This document shows positions 45,801-57,845 of a DNA stretch of 64,000 bases, in pieces. Below the pieces are notes generated by a model. That model searched no databases. It had not been told where the DNA came from and saw only the letters and a program-made list of their open reading frames with translations. The position numbers and the translations under genes are program-made. Source of the stretch: Ashinkailepas kermadecensis (lineage: Eukaryota; Arthropoda; Thecostraca; Neolepadidae). Position 1 is the stretch's first letter. The number at the start of each line of letters is the position of its first letter. The stretch is taken from NCBI GenBank assembly GCA_034440615.1, contig JAOTOM010004381.1, positions 1-64,000 on the forward strand. The letters run 5' to 3'.

Positions 45801-48800
45801 CTGGGTCTCCGTGGCAGGCTGGGTCTCCGTGTCAGGCTGGGTCTCCGTGGCAGGCTGGGTCTCCGTGGCAGGCTGGGTCTCCGTGGCAGGCTTGGTCTCC
45901 GTGGCAGGCTGGGTCTCCGTGGCAGGCTGGGTCTCCGTGTCAGGCTGGGTCTCCGTGGCAGGCTGGGTCTCCGTGGAGGCTGGGTCTCCTGTGGCAGGCT
46001 TGTCCATGTCAGGCTGGGTCTCTGTGGCAGGCTGGGTCTCCGTGGCAGGCTGGGTCTCCGTGGCAGGCTCGTTATCTGTGGCAGGTGTCTGTACGACACC
46101 GCCAGTCCGTGGGCGGTGCTCAGAAGTCCGGTGACTCAGGTGCTGCTCTGAGATCACTCGCGGGGATTTGGTGGATAGAAATAACACCGGCTCTCGACTT
46201 CTCCAGCTCGTTCTCCTTCGTTCTGGACACTTCAATGTGCATTCCTCGAAACGCTCTGTGCATGCAGCATACACCGTCCTCGCTGTCTCTGTATTATTCC
46301 GGCCATTTCCCCCTTTGAAAGACTGCCCAGATGATTTCCTCTCGAGTGAAAACCTTGTTGTGACGTGTGTTGAGATTTCACAACTTGTGAGTGAAACCTC
46401 CGCGTCCCGAAGGAAATCGCATGGTCTGCCGACGATGCGCTTTCTGGTCGTCACTTGGTGCAGATGTGTCAGCGTCGAGCTAAATGCTACTGTGCACCTG
46501 CATGCATGAAACTATCACGTTAAGCAGGTGGTGAGTAGTCCAGGGGTAAGATACCCGTCTCCCAACCGAAGGGGCGTGTGTTCGAGTCTCGCCTGTGGCT
46601 GCTCTTCTCCCGCGACCGATTGCTGTGAGTGATTGGCGACGCCATATATGACCCAGGGGTCGACTCGTAACACTCAATAACCACAAACGGGTAATATTGA
46701 GCAGCGTCTGTTAGCCTAGTGGCTCAGTGACTATATCTTCTTATACCTGGAATTGACATCACGTCAAACGGCCACAGCAGCCGTTACAATCGATCATGGA
46801 GTGTTTTAGGTTGACCCAAGCAGCCACAACAGCCGTGACTATCGATCATGAAGTCTGTTAGGTTGACCCAAGCAGCCACAGCAGCCGTGACAATCGATCA
46901 TGGGGGTCTCAGGTTGACCCAAGCAGCCACAACAGCCGTGACAATCGACCATGGAGTCTGTTAGGTTGACCCAAGCAGCCACAGCAGCCGTGACAATCGA
47001 TCATGGGGTCTCAGGTTGACCCAAGCAGCCACAACAGCCATGACAATCGATCATGGAGTGTTTTAGGTTGACCCAAACAGCCACAGCAGCCGTGACAATC
47101 GACCATGGAGTCTGTTAGGTTGACCCAAGCAGCCACAGCAGCCGTGACAATCGATCATGGGGTCTCAGGTTGACCCAAGCAGCCACATCAGCCGTGACTA
47201 TCGATCATGGGGTCTCAGGTTGACCCAAGCAGCCACAACAGCCATGACAATCGATCATGGAGTGTTTTAGGTTGACCCAAACAGCCACAGCAGCCGTGAC
47301 AATCGCCCATGGAGTCTGTTAGGTTGACCCAAGCAGCCACAGCAGCCGTGACAATCGATCATGGGGTCTCAGGTTGACCCAAGCAGCCACAACAGCCATG
47401 ACAATCGATCATGGAGTGTTTTAGGTTGACCCAAACAGCCACAGCAGCCGTGACAATCGATCATGGATTCTCTTAGGTTGACCCATTTTTCCACTCTGCT
47501 CCGGGCATAGACTAAGGAGGCTAACGTAGCTGGGAATGCAGCTGTAATTGGGGACATTATGGAAGTAGCTATGTGGTACTGTTATACGTGCATCTGCATG
47601 GACACCAACCGGTCCACGCCAAATCACAGACTGAGGCGACGTGCAAAACGAATAACGTTTAAAGAAATGAGGCAAATATATATTTTGTTGTTGGAGAGGA
47701 GATGGGAAGAGAAGAGAGAAATCAGACCAAGCGACAGTAGGTGACTGGTTTGGAGGAGTCACGTTTTCACAGGCTCCTGATGAAGTAACTAAATATGTCG
47801 ATATTGTGTATATGCTCAGATCGATAATTAAACGTTTTTCTTTTTGTGCCTTTTCCTTTCTCCATGGAGACGCAAGCGATCCTTTTCTGTTCAATGTTAC
47901 CTTCTTTAAACACGGATCTTCCTTCTACTATCTTGCACGATATTGGTAGGGTAGGTACTTACAGGGAACTTATGCAAAGTGATTGAGGGGAGGGGCAAAT
48001 GTTTTTTTCATGCTATTCTTTCCATTCAATGTTGATAGGTCCCATGTTCAACCTCAGCAACACTGGGGAGTGAGTGCCCCCAGAACATGTAAAGTTCCAC
48101 CCCCTACCGACGTGCATATGTACATTTCCTACAGCTCGATGCAAGCATTTATTTTGATACAGTGCACCGTAAAATTAAGTAGGAGATATGCTAGACATTC
48201 ATATTATCAGCTGCGCAGAGATCACGGTACTTCATGGCGCCTGGGTTAATGGCAGCGAGAGAACAATTATCTGCAGTGAAAAAGAAGAACGAAATAAAAT
48301 GGGTTTCCAACAAAAACCGCAACCCTTCCGTTGCGGAACATCTATTTTATGATACTTTATTAGCATACTGGTAATAAATTAATTCCACTCAGTGTATTGC
48401 TAAGAAAGGTGATATGATTAATGCGAGCGGGGTGAAGCCCGGGCGAGCATATGCACTCCCGTGTATATGGGGCAAGCGTTCGTCAGAAGTCTACTTCCGT
48501 GTGTATGGTGTAAACGTTCATCTGAAGTCTACTCCCGTGTATATGGTGCAAACATTCATCTGGAGTGTACTCTCGTGTATATGGTGCAAAGGTTCATCTG
48601 GAGTTTTCTCCCGTATATATCGTGCATACGTTCATCTGAAGTCTACTCCCGTGTATATGGTGCAAACGTTCATATGGAATATACTCCCGTGTATGTGGTG
48701 CAAATGTTCATCTGAAGTCTACTCCCGTGTATATGGTGTAAACGTTCGTCGGAAGTCTACTCCTGTGTATATGGTGCAAACGTTCATCTGAAGTCTACTC

Positions 48801-51800
48801 CTGTGCATATCGTGCAAACGTTCATCTGAAGTCTTCTCCCGTGAATATGGTGTAAACGTTCGTCGGAAGTCTACTCCTGTGTATATGGTGCAAACGTTCA
48901 TCTGAAGTCTACTCCCGTGTATGTGGTGCAAACGTTCATCTGAAGTCTACTCCCGTGTATATGGTGCAAACGTTCATATGGAATATACTCCCGTGTATGT
49001 GGTGCAAATGTTCATCTGAAGTCTACTCTCGTGTATATGGTGTAAACGTTCGTCGGAAGTCTACTCCTGTGTATATGGTGCAAACGTTCATCTGAAGTCT
49101 ACTCCTGTGCATATCGTGCAAACGTTCATCTGAAGTCTTCTCCCGTGTATATGGTGTTAATGTTCATCTGAAGTCTACTCTCGTGTATATGGTGCAAACG
49201 TTCATCTGAAGTCTACTCCCGTGTATATGGTGTTGATGTTCATCTGAGGTCTACTCCCGTGTATATGGTGTTAATGTTCATCTGAGGTCTACTCCCGTGT
49301 ATATGGTGCAATTGTTCATCTGAAGTCTACTCCCGTGTATATGGTGTTAATGTTCATCTGAAGTCTACTCCCGTGTATACGGTGTTAATGTTCATCCGAC
49401 CGGCTCAGTCAGGTCCGACCGTCACACATTTGAAACCGTAATAACGTCTTTGTTTGTTATAGCATTGCGTGTACTAATTTCTTCGCTTAGTCAGAACGCT
49501 GTTTCAATTTTATGTCTGCAAATTGTCCCAATATTCTTAATGAAATGGTCGTAGTCTTCGTTGAAGGAAAGACGTTTGCGGCGGTGTTTACTCCACGTGA
49601 CAACTTTCAGGAGCGTCCTTCGGCAGCGCAGCATTTCAAGTTCCAATGTGCTCATTCGGAACCAAATATAATTTTTTTATTTCGATATTTACCAACTTTC
49701 ATCGCTTGTTTCTCCTGAAGAACAGCCCAATCTGCGTCGAAAGACAGGGGTGTGCCGCGGCGACCGTGCGCACGGCGAGCTCGCCGTGCGCCGTGCGCCG
49801 GATGACACTCCGGCATGATTCTGGGGCACTCACGCCTGATTCGAGGCACTACCGCCTGATTCTGGGCACTATCGTGTGACTCCATTGCACTCCCGCCAAA
49901 CTCCAGAGCACTTCTGCCGGACGCCGAGGGGTTTCTGCCTGACACAGTGACACTCCCGTCTGACTGTTGCACTCCCACCTTACACCGGGGCACTCCCGTC
50001 TGACTGGAGCACTCCCACCTTACACCGGGGAACTCCAGTCTGACTGTGGCACTCCTGCCTAACCACAAGATACTCCCACCTGACTGGAGCTCTTCCGTCT
50101 GAATGTAAGGTACTCCTGCCCGACCTCGGAGCGCTTCCGCCTGACTGCAGGACACTCCCGCCTGACTGGAGCTCTTCCGTCTGAGTTTAGGGCACTCCTT
50201 CTTGACCCCGGGGCGCTCCCGCCTCAATGCTGGGCACTCCCGTCTGACTGGGGCACTCCCGCCTGAGGCTGACTGGCCTCCAGGCTGACTGGCCGTTTCA
50301 CCAGACAGCCGTCAGGGCGCCATTAGGTGGTCTGGCATTCCCGCGAGCACGCCAACCTGGTCACTGACCGCTGAAGTGCGTACGGTCGATGGGCCGTGTC
50401 TAATCCCCTGAAACGCACCCGTACGGCTCGTGCTGCATGGGCTGTTGATTTTTCACTCGGCCGGTTGTGTTTAATTAGTGGAGGAATTGTCGGGACGCGG
50501 AACGACAGGGGGAAGGAGGCGGCCCTGTTCCTCTGGGGCTGGGGGAGGAGCAGGAGACTTGAATGGTCCAGTACTGCCCTGTCTCTGGGGCTGGGGAAGG
50601 AGCAGGAGACTTGAATGGTCCAGTACTGCCCTGTCTCTGGGGCTGGGGGAGGAGCCGGAGACGTAGATGGTCCAGGGCTGCCCTGTGTCTGTGGAACTAA
50701 GAGGATAAAAATACGTGGACAGCTCAGGACTGTCCTGTGTCTATGGGGCTGGGGGAGGAGCAGAAGACGTAAGCGGCCAAGGACTGCCCTGTCTGGGGCT
50801 GGGGGAGGAGCAGGAGACGTGACCGGCCCGGTGTCTGTGGGAATGAGGGAGGAGCGGTCCGGGACCGCCCTGTGCCTGTGGGGCTGGGGGAGGAGCAGGA
50901 GAAGTGGTCGGCCCAGGACTGCCCTGTCTGGGGCCGGGGGAGGAGCAGGAGACGTGACCAGATGTCGCCCCGTTACTCGGGCAGTAGCACGTGACCCGGT
51001 GTCTCCCCGGCACCCGGGCAGCAGCACGCTCGTACTCGCCTGCACCGGTGGTACGGGCCGACGGTGGTCCGGGCCGACGGTGGTCCGCCCCATCGACGCG
51101 GTTCCAGTGACGTCAGAGTACAGCGGCAGCGGAGAACATAAACAAACTCGTAACTCAGTCGCCGGTTGGTTGCGTCCCGCAGTGGCGGCTGAATGGAGCG
51201 TCGGCTCGTGCTGCGGCTGGGTGCGACACGCACCTTCTCTCCCCACCCCTCTCCTCTGTCCACGTCTCGTCGGCTCGTGCTGCGCCTGGGTGCGACACGC
51301 ACCTTCTCTCCCTACGCCGGTCCTCTGTCCACGTCTCGCCACACGCACCTTCTCTCTCCCCACCCCTCTCCTCTGTCCACGTCTCGCCACACGCACCTTC
51401 TCTCTCCCTACCCCTCTCCTCTGTCTGTCTCGTCACACGCATCTTCTCTCTCCCCACCCCTCTCCTCTGTCTGTCTCGTCACACGCACCTTCTCTCCCCG
51501 CCCATCTCCTCTGTCCACGTGTCGCCTTACGCATCTTCTCTCCCCACCCCTCTCCTCTGTCCGCGTCTTGCCACACACACCTTCTCTCTCCTCACCCCTC
51601 TCCTCTGTCTGTCTCGTCAAACGCACCTTCTCTCCCCACCCCTATCCTCTGTCCACGTGTCGCCACACGCACCTTCTCTCTCTACCCCTCTCCCCTGTTC
51701 GCGTCTCGCCAGCTCGTGCTGCGGCTGGTGCGACACGCACCTTCTCTCCCCACCCCTCTCCTCTGTCCGCGTCTCGCCACACGCACCTCTCTCCTCACCC

Positions 51801-52889
51801 CACGTCTCGCCACACACACCTTCTCTCCCCCACGTCTCGCCACACGCACCTTCTCTCTCCCCACCCCTCACCTCTGTCCGCGTCTCGCCACACGCACCTT
51901 CTCTCCTCACCCCCTCTCCCCTGCCTACGTGTCGCCAGCTCGTGCTGCGGTTGGATACGACACGCATCTGATCTCCCCACGCCTCCCTCTGTCCGCGTCT
52001 CGCCTTAACTGTCATGCGCGAGCCGTCCACCGTGCCCGGCATTTTCCGCTTTCTCTTGATGTTTTTCGTTTTGTACACTTCAGTTGATACGCGGTGTGTC
52101 GCATTGTTTTGTTGTTTTGTTTAGTCGTTCTGTTGTCGTGTCCCTGTGGATGCTATGCAGAAACGCATGCGGGACGTCGTGCCATCACCTTTGACATAGC
52201 GAGGCGCTGTCGTTTCCACACCACGCGCGTGCTGAAGTCGAGCCGGACTGGCGATGGTGGAGAGTGGCGTGTTGTCCGGCGGGTGTTAAAATAATGATTT
52301 CTCGTTAGGTATTATATGTCAAAACGAGTACAGGAGGATGTCGAATTGGCCATGGAAATAATGTTGGCACACATTTCGTTAAGTTCTGTAAACCCAATTT
52401 TGAGACAATTGCGTACATGTCACTGTTCCCGTTTTGCGTGTTTTGAGAGGTACCTAATTTGGGGACACCGATGTCAACGATAACGATACAAACACCCATT
52501 CTATAAACTAGTATTGTATAACATAGCAAATCACAGGTAATCTCTTCACCTGGAACTGCGCTACGGGATGTTCGTTGTCACGATCCTGGATCTGTTATCG
52601 TGATCATAAGCATGACGCTTGTAAACGGGATACAGTTAGAGGCGGGGCATGAAGACTTCACAAGCACGGACCAAGAGGCACGATGTCGATACTCCTTCGG
52701 GAGGGATGTCGATGCAGTGTTCAGTAAGTGGTATACTCCACCCTATTCCGCGAATAATGTACCACCGTGTCCGGTCCACGGCCTGACTGCCGTGTGTGCT
52801 GCCCACAGGCCTCCAGAAAGGTGCAGCGATGTGGGTTCCTGTTCGTGGCGCCCGACTGGGACTTCTCGAATCCGCTCAACCGGACGAAG
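42727..52889 (+). CDS. osp: Outspread / MPRIP-like protein, first two coding exons (partial)
   Basis: Exons 42727-42840 and 52809-52889 join in phase 0 to give 65 residues. The first encodes [20 protein letters not shown] then [18 protein letters not shown], a Cys-containing motif matching the N-terminus of human MPRIP (CRKFQANIFNKSKCQNCFKPRE) and insect outspread. The second encodes [20 protein letters not shown] plus NPLNRTK, the first strand and loop of the PH domain (human GGWLLLAPDG.DFDNPVHRSRK). MPRIP links RhoA and myosin phosphatase to actin; outspread is the insect orthologue. The following PH exon (expected WQRR(W/F)F) was not found before the window end. The intron is about 10 kb. 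Confidence 0.85.
43846..44345 (-). mobile_element. Dispersed repeat family D, reverse copy
   Basis: On the + strand it begins cagtgataaattatttgtaa and ends gacatctcacacctaacgaaa plus ttttaa, the reverse of the 8135-8625 copy. Fragments of the same family also appear near 43465-43560 and 44510-44595. It lies in osp intron 1. Confidence 0.65.
44584..45240 (+). repeat. 19-bp minisatellite in osp intron 1
   Basis: About 30 units of tctgatggtgtggttctcc with substitutions, interrupted near 44770-44820 by unrelated sequence. Confidence 0.93.
45500..46085 (+). repeat. 18-bp minisatellite with hexapeptide-coding frames
   Basis: About 32 units of gtctccgtggcaggctgg. Since 18 is divisible by 3, each frame encodes a hexapeptide repeat (reverse strand TETQPA, forward GRLGLR or AGSPWQ). 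Open frames of about 275-330 codons extend into both flanks, but none shows similarity and the locus is inside an intron, so coding is doubted. Confidence 0.92.
46526..46685 (+). mobile_element. tRNA-SINE, head type A, diverged copy
   Basis: Carries GGTGAGTAGTCCAGGGGTAA, B-box GTTCGAGTCTCGCC, body GATTGGCGACGCCATATATG, tail ACTCAATAACCACAA. It is more diverged than the other copies and has no clear target duplication. Confidence 0.8.
46785..47485 (+). repeat. About 50-57-bp minisatellite
   Basis: About 13 units of ggttgacccaagcagccaca plus gcagccgtgacaatcgatca and tggggtctca or tggagtgtttta. Long and short units alternate. Confidence 0.92.
47490..48465. other. Osp intron 1 segment without recognised features
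   Basis: Unique-looking sequence between two minisatellites. Short open frames show no similarity. Confidence 0.45.
48470..49400 (+). repeat. 38-bp minisatellite
   Basis: About 24 units of tatatggtgcaaacgttcat plus ctgaagtctactcccgtg with point variants. The same sequence gives short overlapping open frames. Confidence 0.93.
49795..50285 (+). repeat. Degenerate cactcccgcctgactg repeat
   Basis: Units of about 20-30 bp (gcactcccgtctgactggag) with much decay. The 191-codon reverse frame across it is not supported. Confidence 0.75.
50490..51000 (+). repeat. About 60-bp gctgggggaggagcagga repeat
   Basis: Eight or so imperfect units containing ctgtctctggggctggggga plus ggagcaggagacgt. A 490-codon frame starts within it and runs through the following array; it has no similarity outside the repeats. 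Confidence 0.85.
51195..52015 (+). repeat. About 52-bp pyrimidine-rich minisatellite
   Basis: About 15 units of cacgcaccttctctctcccc plus acccctctcctctgtccacg and tctcgcca. A tgctgcggctgggtgcgaca module recurs within it. Strongly pyrimidine-rich on the + strand. Confidence 0.9.
52285..52765 (+). mobile_element. Dispersed repeat family D, copy beside osp exon 2
   Basis: Starts ttaaaataatgatttctcgt and ends ccgcgaataatgtaccac, collinear with the 8135 copy, including the interior gatcctggatctgttatcg segment. It ends about 45 nt upstream of the exon 2 acceptor. Confidence 0.7.
52809..52889 (+). CDS. osp: outspread-like coding exon 2 (start of PH domain)
   Basis: 27 codons, acceptor GTGCTGCCCACAG, donor AAG|gtgagc. 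Encodes [18 protein letters not shown], the N-terminal part of the PH domain. A family D repeat ends about 45 nt before the acceptor. Confidence 0.85.
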
Positions 52890-53736
52890 GTGAGCACAAA
52901 CGCACAGTCTCGCGACTTCCAACCACGCTGGGTGTGACGTCACCCACGCTCGTCGTGACGTCACTCGCTCTCACCGTGTCGCGGCGTGCGGGTGGCGCCG
53001 GCCGGCCCGCGGCTAGTTACTGGTTACGTCAGCCACACTGGTCAAGCCGGCGGCTCTGGTGTCCGCCCTCCTGGCGAGCGACGTTCGCCCTTCTCGGCAG
53101 GCCGCAGCATGTGCTTTCATCATAGTCCGTGCAGACGGCGGCGGCGGGAGGCGTCTCCGTTGAGAGCCGCCGCTGCGGTTGATGGAATCTGGGGATGTGT
53201 CACGCGGTGACCGCCGCGCCGGGCTCTGGAATTGCAAGCCAGGCGAGGCTGGAAATGAATGCAGTGAATCATACGGCTGGAAATGAATACAGTTGGACGT
53301 GAATGAAGTTGGAAATGAAGGCATTGCGATGGCAGATAAAATCAAGAAGTCTTCACGCCGTTTTAAATCTCAAGTTCGTTTGGAGTTTGGGGAAGAAACT
53401 GGATGAAGCTTCGGCGAAGGCATGGTGTTGACAGAGTAGTACAGCTCACGCAACTGCCACTGACAACCTGATAACGAGTGGGCGCGAAGTCCGAACTAGT
53501 CGACTCCCGCATATGCACGACAAAAGTCCATCTGAGCGATCGGCCCGACCGTCACGCTCTTGAGCTAGTCATATTTTTGTTTGGTTGTTGTTATAACTTC
53601 CTAAGTAATTACTTCTATGCTGAAGCTTGTCATGGTCTTTTACTTGTGATTTTAAAAGCAATTTTCGCCACACTATTTTCTTTGGATTACGTACCTTGTG
53701 TACAGACAGCTTTTATGGTGGACCTCAACGGTGACG

Positions 53737-53922
53737 GAGCCAGCCGACCCTGGGCCAGCCGGCTCCGGGCCAGCCGACCCTGGGCCAGCCGGCTCCGGGC
53801 CTGCCGACTCCGGGCCTGCCGGCTCCGGGCCTGCCGACTCCGGGCCAGCCGGCTCCGGGCCTGCCGGCTCCGGGCCAGCCGGCTCCGGGCCAGCCGGCTC
53901 CGGCTCAGGTCCAGCCGCCGTG
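53737..53922 (+). repeat. 15-bp ccggctccgggccag minisatellite
   Basis: About 12 units, GC-rich, encoding PAGSG-type repeats in one frame. No supporting coding context. Confidence 0.9.
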
Positions 53923-54650
53923 TCTGAGGTTATTTGGCAGCTCTACATCACACATGCTGTGTCTGAGGTCATTTGGCAGCTCTACATCACACAGGCCCTG
54001 TCTGAGGTCATTTGGCAGCGCTACATCACATGAGCCGTGTCTGAGGTCATTTGGCAGCGCTACATCACATGAGCCATGTCTGAGGTCATTTGGCAGCTCT
54101 ACATAACACAGGCAGTGTCTGAGGTCATTTGGCAGCTCTACATCACATGGGCCGTGTCTGAGGTCATTTGGCAGCTCTACATAACACAGGCAGTGTCTGA
54201 GGTGATTTGGCAGCGATACATCACATGAGCCATGTCTGGGGTCATTTGGCAGCGCTACATCACATGAGCCATGTCTGAGGTCATTTGGCAGCTCTACATA
54301 ACACAGGCAGTGTCTGAGGTCATTTGGCAGCTCTACATCACACAGGCCGTGTCTGAGGTCATTTGGCAGCGCTTCATCACATGAGCCGTGTCTGAAGTCA
54401 TTCAGCAGCTCTACATAACACAGGCAGCTCTACATCACACAGGCCGTGTCTGAGGTCATTTGGCAGCTCTTCATCACACAGGCCGTGTCTGAGGTCATTT
54501 GGCAGCTCTACATCACACAGGCCGTGTCTGAGGTCATTTGGCAGCTCTACATCACACAGGCCGTGTCTGAGGTCATTTGGCGGCGCTACATCACATGAGC
54601 CATGTCTGGGGTCATTTGGCAGCGCGGCATCACATGAGCCATGTCTCAGG
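53922..54650 (+). repeat. 39-bp minisatellite
   Basis: About 19 units of gtgtctgaggtcatttggca plus gctctacatcacacaggcc. It directly abuts the 15-bp array. The unit is divisible by 3 and gives short in-frame repeats only. Confidence 0.92.
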
Positions 54651-55231
54651 ACATGTTCATAGCCAGACCGCACGCTGCTGCATGGTCACGACACGTTTAT
54701 GTAGCCAGATATCGTACCACGTGAACACCTCTGAGCGTATTGGAAAGTGACAGTGATTTTGTCTACGGATGTCCAGTCTTTGGTTTTAATTTCTCCTTAG
54801 CTCAAGCTAGGCTCTGGTTGAAGCTTCTCTCCCTTCTCCGACTTGGTTCGACAGCAGTTGGAGGTACGATCGAATAAGCGAAGCGGATATACTAAAACTG
54901 ATGGGTTGGAGTAAGTTCGGGAAATAGATGAGTAAAGCATCAGGCGATAATACTTATGCAAAGTGAAGAGCGGGGAATAATACATTTTATAAAAGAAGGC
55001 ATGCAGGTATCTACACCAGCAATCTTGACCAAAGGCAGTGTCGATTTATGAAAAGAAGGGCAGTGAGAGCAGCATTCATGAAATATTCTTAATCTGCCCA
55101 AATAAAGAAGTCTTCGACGGCATTTCCGCTCGCGGCTAAATTGAAGCAGCACTTGACGTTGTATTCCGACATTTTAAGTTGTAATTTTCTCCCTCGGCGC
55201 CGGTAGTTCCACATCTCCACCCATTTATCAC

Positions 55232-55590
55232 GTGATGCTAAACTTGCTCCACTTCCTGGTGGCACCTGAACACATTCCTATGTCATCAGGGTTGCTACGA
55301 GAAAATACACTAAATTGGTCCTCCCATCTAGTGATGGCACCCAGCCTACACCATATTGAGCAGATGAGCCTCATATGGGCAGAACTGCGGCAAACTGCTG
55401 AATCCGAATGTGTTTCGATGCACGTGTCGAAATTGGAGGCACTGTTTCCGCAGTCGAGTTGCTTTGCCGACTCCAGGGTGTGCATCGGAACTTTCAAAGC
55501 ACTGTTCCGAATTGTGGAAGTGGCTTCATTTATTTCTGAAAATCTGCGCTTGAAAATTGAACGCAAACAATTCGACGCAGTAAGGTGCAC
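55232..55590 (+). pseudogene. Possible fossil of a DDE transposase C-terminus
   Basis: The frame contains APSLHHIEQMSLIWAELRQ, faintly like the PxLNPIExxWAxLK motif before the catalytic Glu region of Tc1/IS630-type transposases, followed by an amphipathic tail. There is no catalytic Asp context or start. The similarity may be chance; very low confidence. Confidence 0.15.
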
Positions 55591-55605
55591 GTCTTCACGG
55601 ACTGC

Positions 55606-57535
55606 CCGGGAAGCCAGCTGTGGTCTGTCTACAGGCCCCCTGTCTCGGTATGGTACCATGCCCAGGGAGCCAGCTGTGGTCTGTCCACAGGCCCCCTGTC
55701 TCGGTATGGTACCATGCCCGGGGAGCCAGCTGTGGTCTGTCCACAGGCCCCCTGTCTCGGTATGGTACCATGCCCAGGGGGCCAGCTGTGGTCTGTCCAC
55801 AGGCCCCTGTCTCGGTATGGTACCATGCCCAGGGAGCCAGCTGTGGTCTGTCCACAGGCTCCCTGTCTCGGTATGGTACCATGCCCAGCCAGCTGTGGTA
55901 TGTCCACAGGCTCCCTGTCTCGGTATGGTACCATGCCCAGGGAGCCAGCTGTGGTCTGTCCACAGGCTCCCTGTCTCGGTATGGTACCATGCCCAGGGAG
56001 CCAGCTGTGGTCTGTCCACAGGCCCCCTGTCTCGGTATGGTACCATGCCCGGGGAGCCAGCTGTGGTCTGTCCACAGGCCCCTGTCTCGGTATGGTACCA
56101 TGCCCGGGGAGCCAGCTGTGGTCTGTCCACAGGCCCCCTGTCTCGGTATGGTACCATGCCCAGGGAGCCAGCTGTGGTCTGTCCACAGGCCCCCTGTCTC
56201 GGTATGGTACCATGCCCGGGAGCCAGCTGTGGTCTGTCCACAGGCCCCTGTCTCGGTATGGTACCATGCCCGGGGAGCCAGCTGTGGTCTGTCCACAGGC
56301 CCCCTGTCTCGGTATGGTACCATGCCCGGGGAGCCAGCTGTGGTCTGTCCACAGGCCCCCTGTCTCGGTATGGTACCATGCCCGGGGAGCCAGCTGTGGT
56401 CTGTCCACAGGCCCCTGTCTCGGTATGGTACCATGCCCGGGGAGCCAGCTGTGGTCTGTCCACAGGCCCCCTGTCTCGGTATGGTACCATGCCCGGGGAG
56501 CCAGCTGTGGTCTGTCCACAGGCCCCCTGTCTCGGTATGGTACCATGCCCAGGGAGCCAGCTGTGGTCTGTCCACAGGCCCCTGTCTCGGTATGGTACCA
56601 TGCCCGGGGAGCCAGCTGTGGTCTGTCCACAGGCTCCCTGTCTCGGTATGGTACCATGCCCAGGGAGCCAGCTGTGGTCTGTCCACAGGCCCCTGTCTCG
56701 GTATGGTACCATGCCCGGGGAGCCAGCTGTGGTCTGTCCACAGGCCCCTGTCTCGGTATGGTACCATGCCCGGGGAGCCAGCTGTGGTCTGTCCACAGGC
56801 CCCCTGTCTCGGTATGGTACCATGCCCAGGGAGCCAGCTGTGGTCTGTCCACAGGCCCCCTGTCTCGGTATGGTACCATGCCCAGGGAGCCAGCTGTGGT
56901 CTGTCCACAGGCCCCCTGTCTCGGTATGGTACCATGCCCGGGGAGCCATCTGTGGTCTGTCCACAGGCCCCCTGTCTCGGTATGGTACCATGCCCAGCCA
57001 GCTGTGGTATGTCCACAGGCTCCCTGTCTCGGTATGGTACCATGCCCAGGGAGCCAGCTGTGGTCTGTCCACAGGCCCCCTGTCTCGGTATGGTACCATG
57101 CCCAGGGAGCCAGCTGTGGTCTGTCCACAGGCCCCCTGTCTCGGTATGGTACCATGCCCAGCCAGCTGTGGTCTGTCCACAGGCTCCCTGTCTCGGTATG
57201 GTACCATGCCCGGGGAGCCAGCTGTGGTCTGTCCACAGGCCCCCTGTCTCGGTATGGTACCATGCCCGGGGAGCCAGCTGTGGTCTGTCCACAGGCTCCC
57301 TGTCTCGGTATGGTACCATGCCCAGGGAGCCAGCTGTGGTCTGTCCACAGGCCCCCTGTCTCGGTATGGTACCATGCCCAGGGAGCCAGCGTGGTCTGTC
57401 CACAGGCTCCCTGTCTCGGTATGGTACCATGCCCAGGGAGCCAGCTGTGGTCTGTCCACAGGCCCCCTGTCTCGGTATGGTACCATGCCCAGGGAGCCAG
57501 CTGTGGTCTGTCCACAGGCCCCCTGTGGCGGGATG
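55606..57535 (+). repeat. 56-bp minisatellite with KpnI-centred palindrome
   Basis: About 34 units of cagggagccagctgtggtct plus gtccacaggccccctgtctc and ggtatggtaccatgcc, with 52-55 bp variants. GGTATGGTACCATGCC is an imperfect palindrome. The period is 2 mod 3 and lacks stops, so all + frames and two - frames are open for over 600 codons. These are artefacts of the array. Confidence 0.95.
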
Positions 57536-57557
57536 GGGCCCGATGTAGTACCTGCAG

Positions 57558-57647
57558 CAGGGCAGATCCGCAGCCAATCCAGAGAGCTCGTCCAGCGCCC
57601 TCAGCGGCGCCTTGCACGAGCTTCATCAAGCGTATTCCTTCAGCATG
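57558..57647 (+). CDS. Candidate orphan exon (30 codons)
   Basis: GTACCTGCAG| acceptor and CATG|gtaggg donor bracket 90 nt open in phase 0, encoding QGRSAANPES to HELHQAYSFSM. GC-rich third positions resemble the confirmed exons. It could be an osp cassette or unrelated. No homologue is recognised. Confidence 0.25.
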
Positions 57648-57845
57648 GTAGGGCCCTGTAATTACAAATCCGGGCTTTACCCGTGGAGCGAAAAGCAAAG
57701 ATGATACGCTACTGTTTTTGAGGTGAAAAAACAGTGCTATCAGCCATCTGACAGGAATTTACTTGACTTCATGGCAGCATTAGCTACCATGGTAGTATGG
57801 TAACATAGCTTCTGTCGCAGATATTAACAGTTTTGAAGTAATGTA

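Noticed and set aside
50615..52087. 490-codon frame
   Set aside because: It spans two different minisatellites and has no similarity or codon bias outside them.
55228..57698. Open frames of 640-810 codons on both strands
   Set aside because: Produced by a 56-bp repeat without stop codons. Five overlapping frames are simultaneously open, which is typical of satellites, not of genes.
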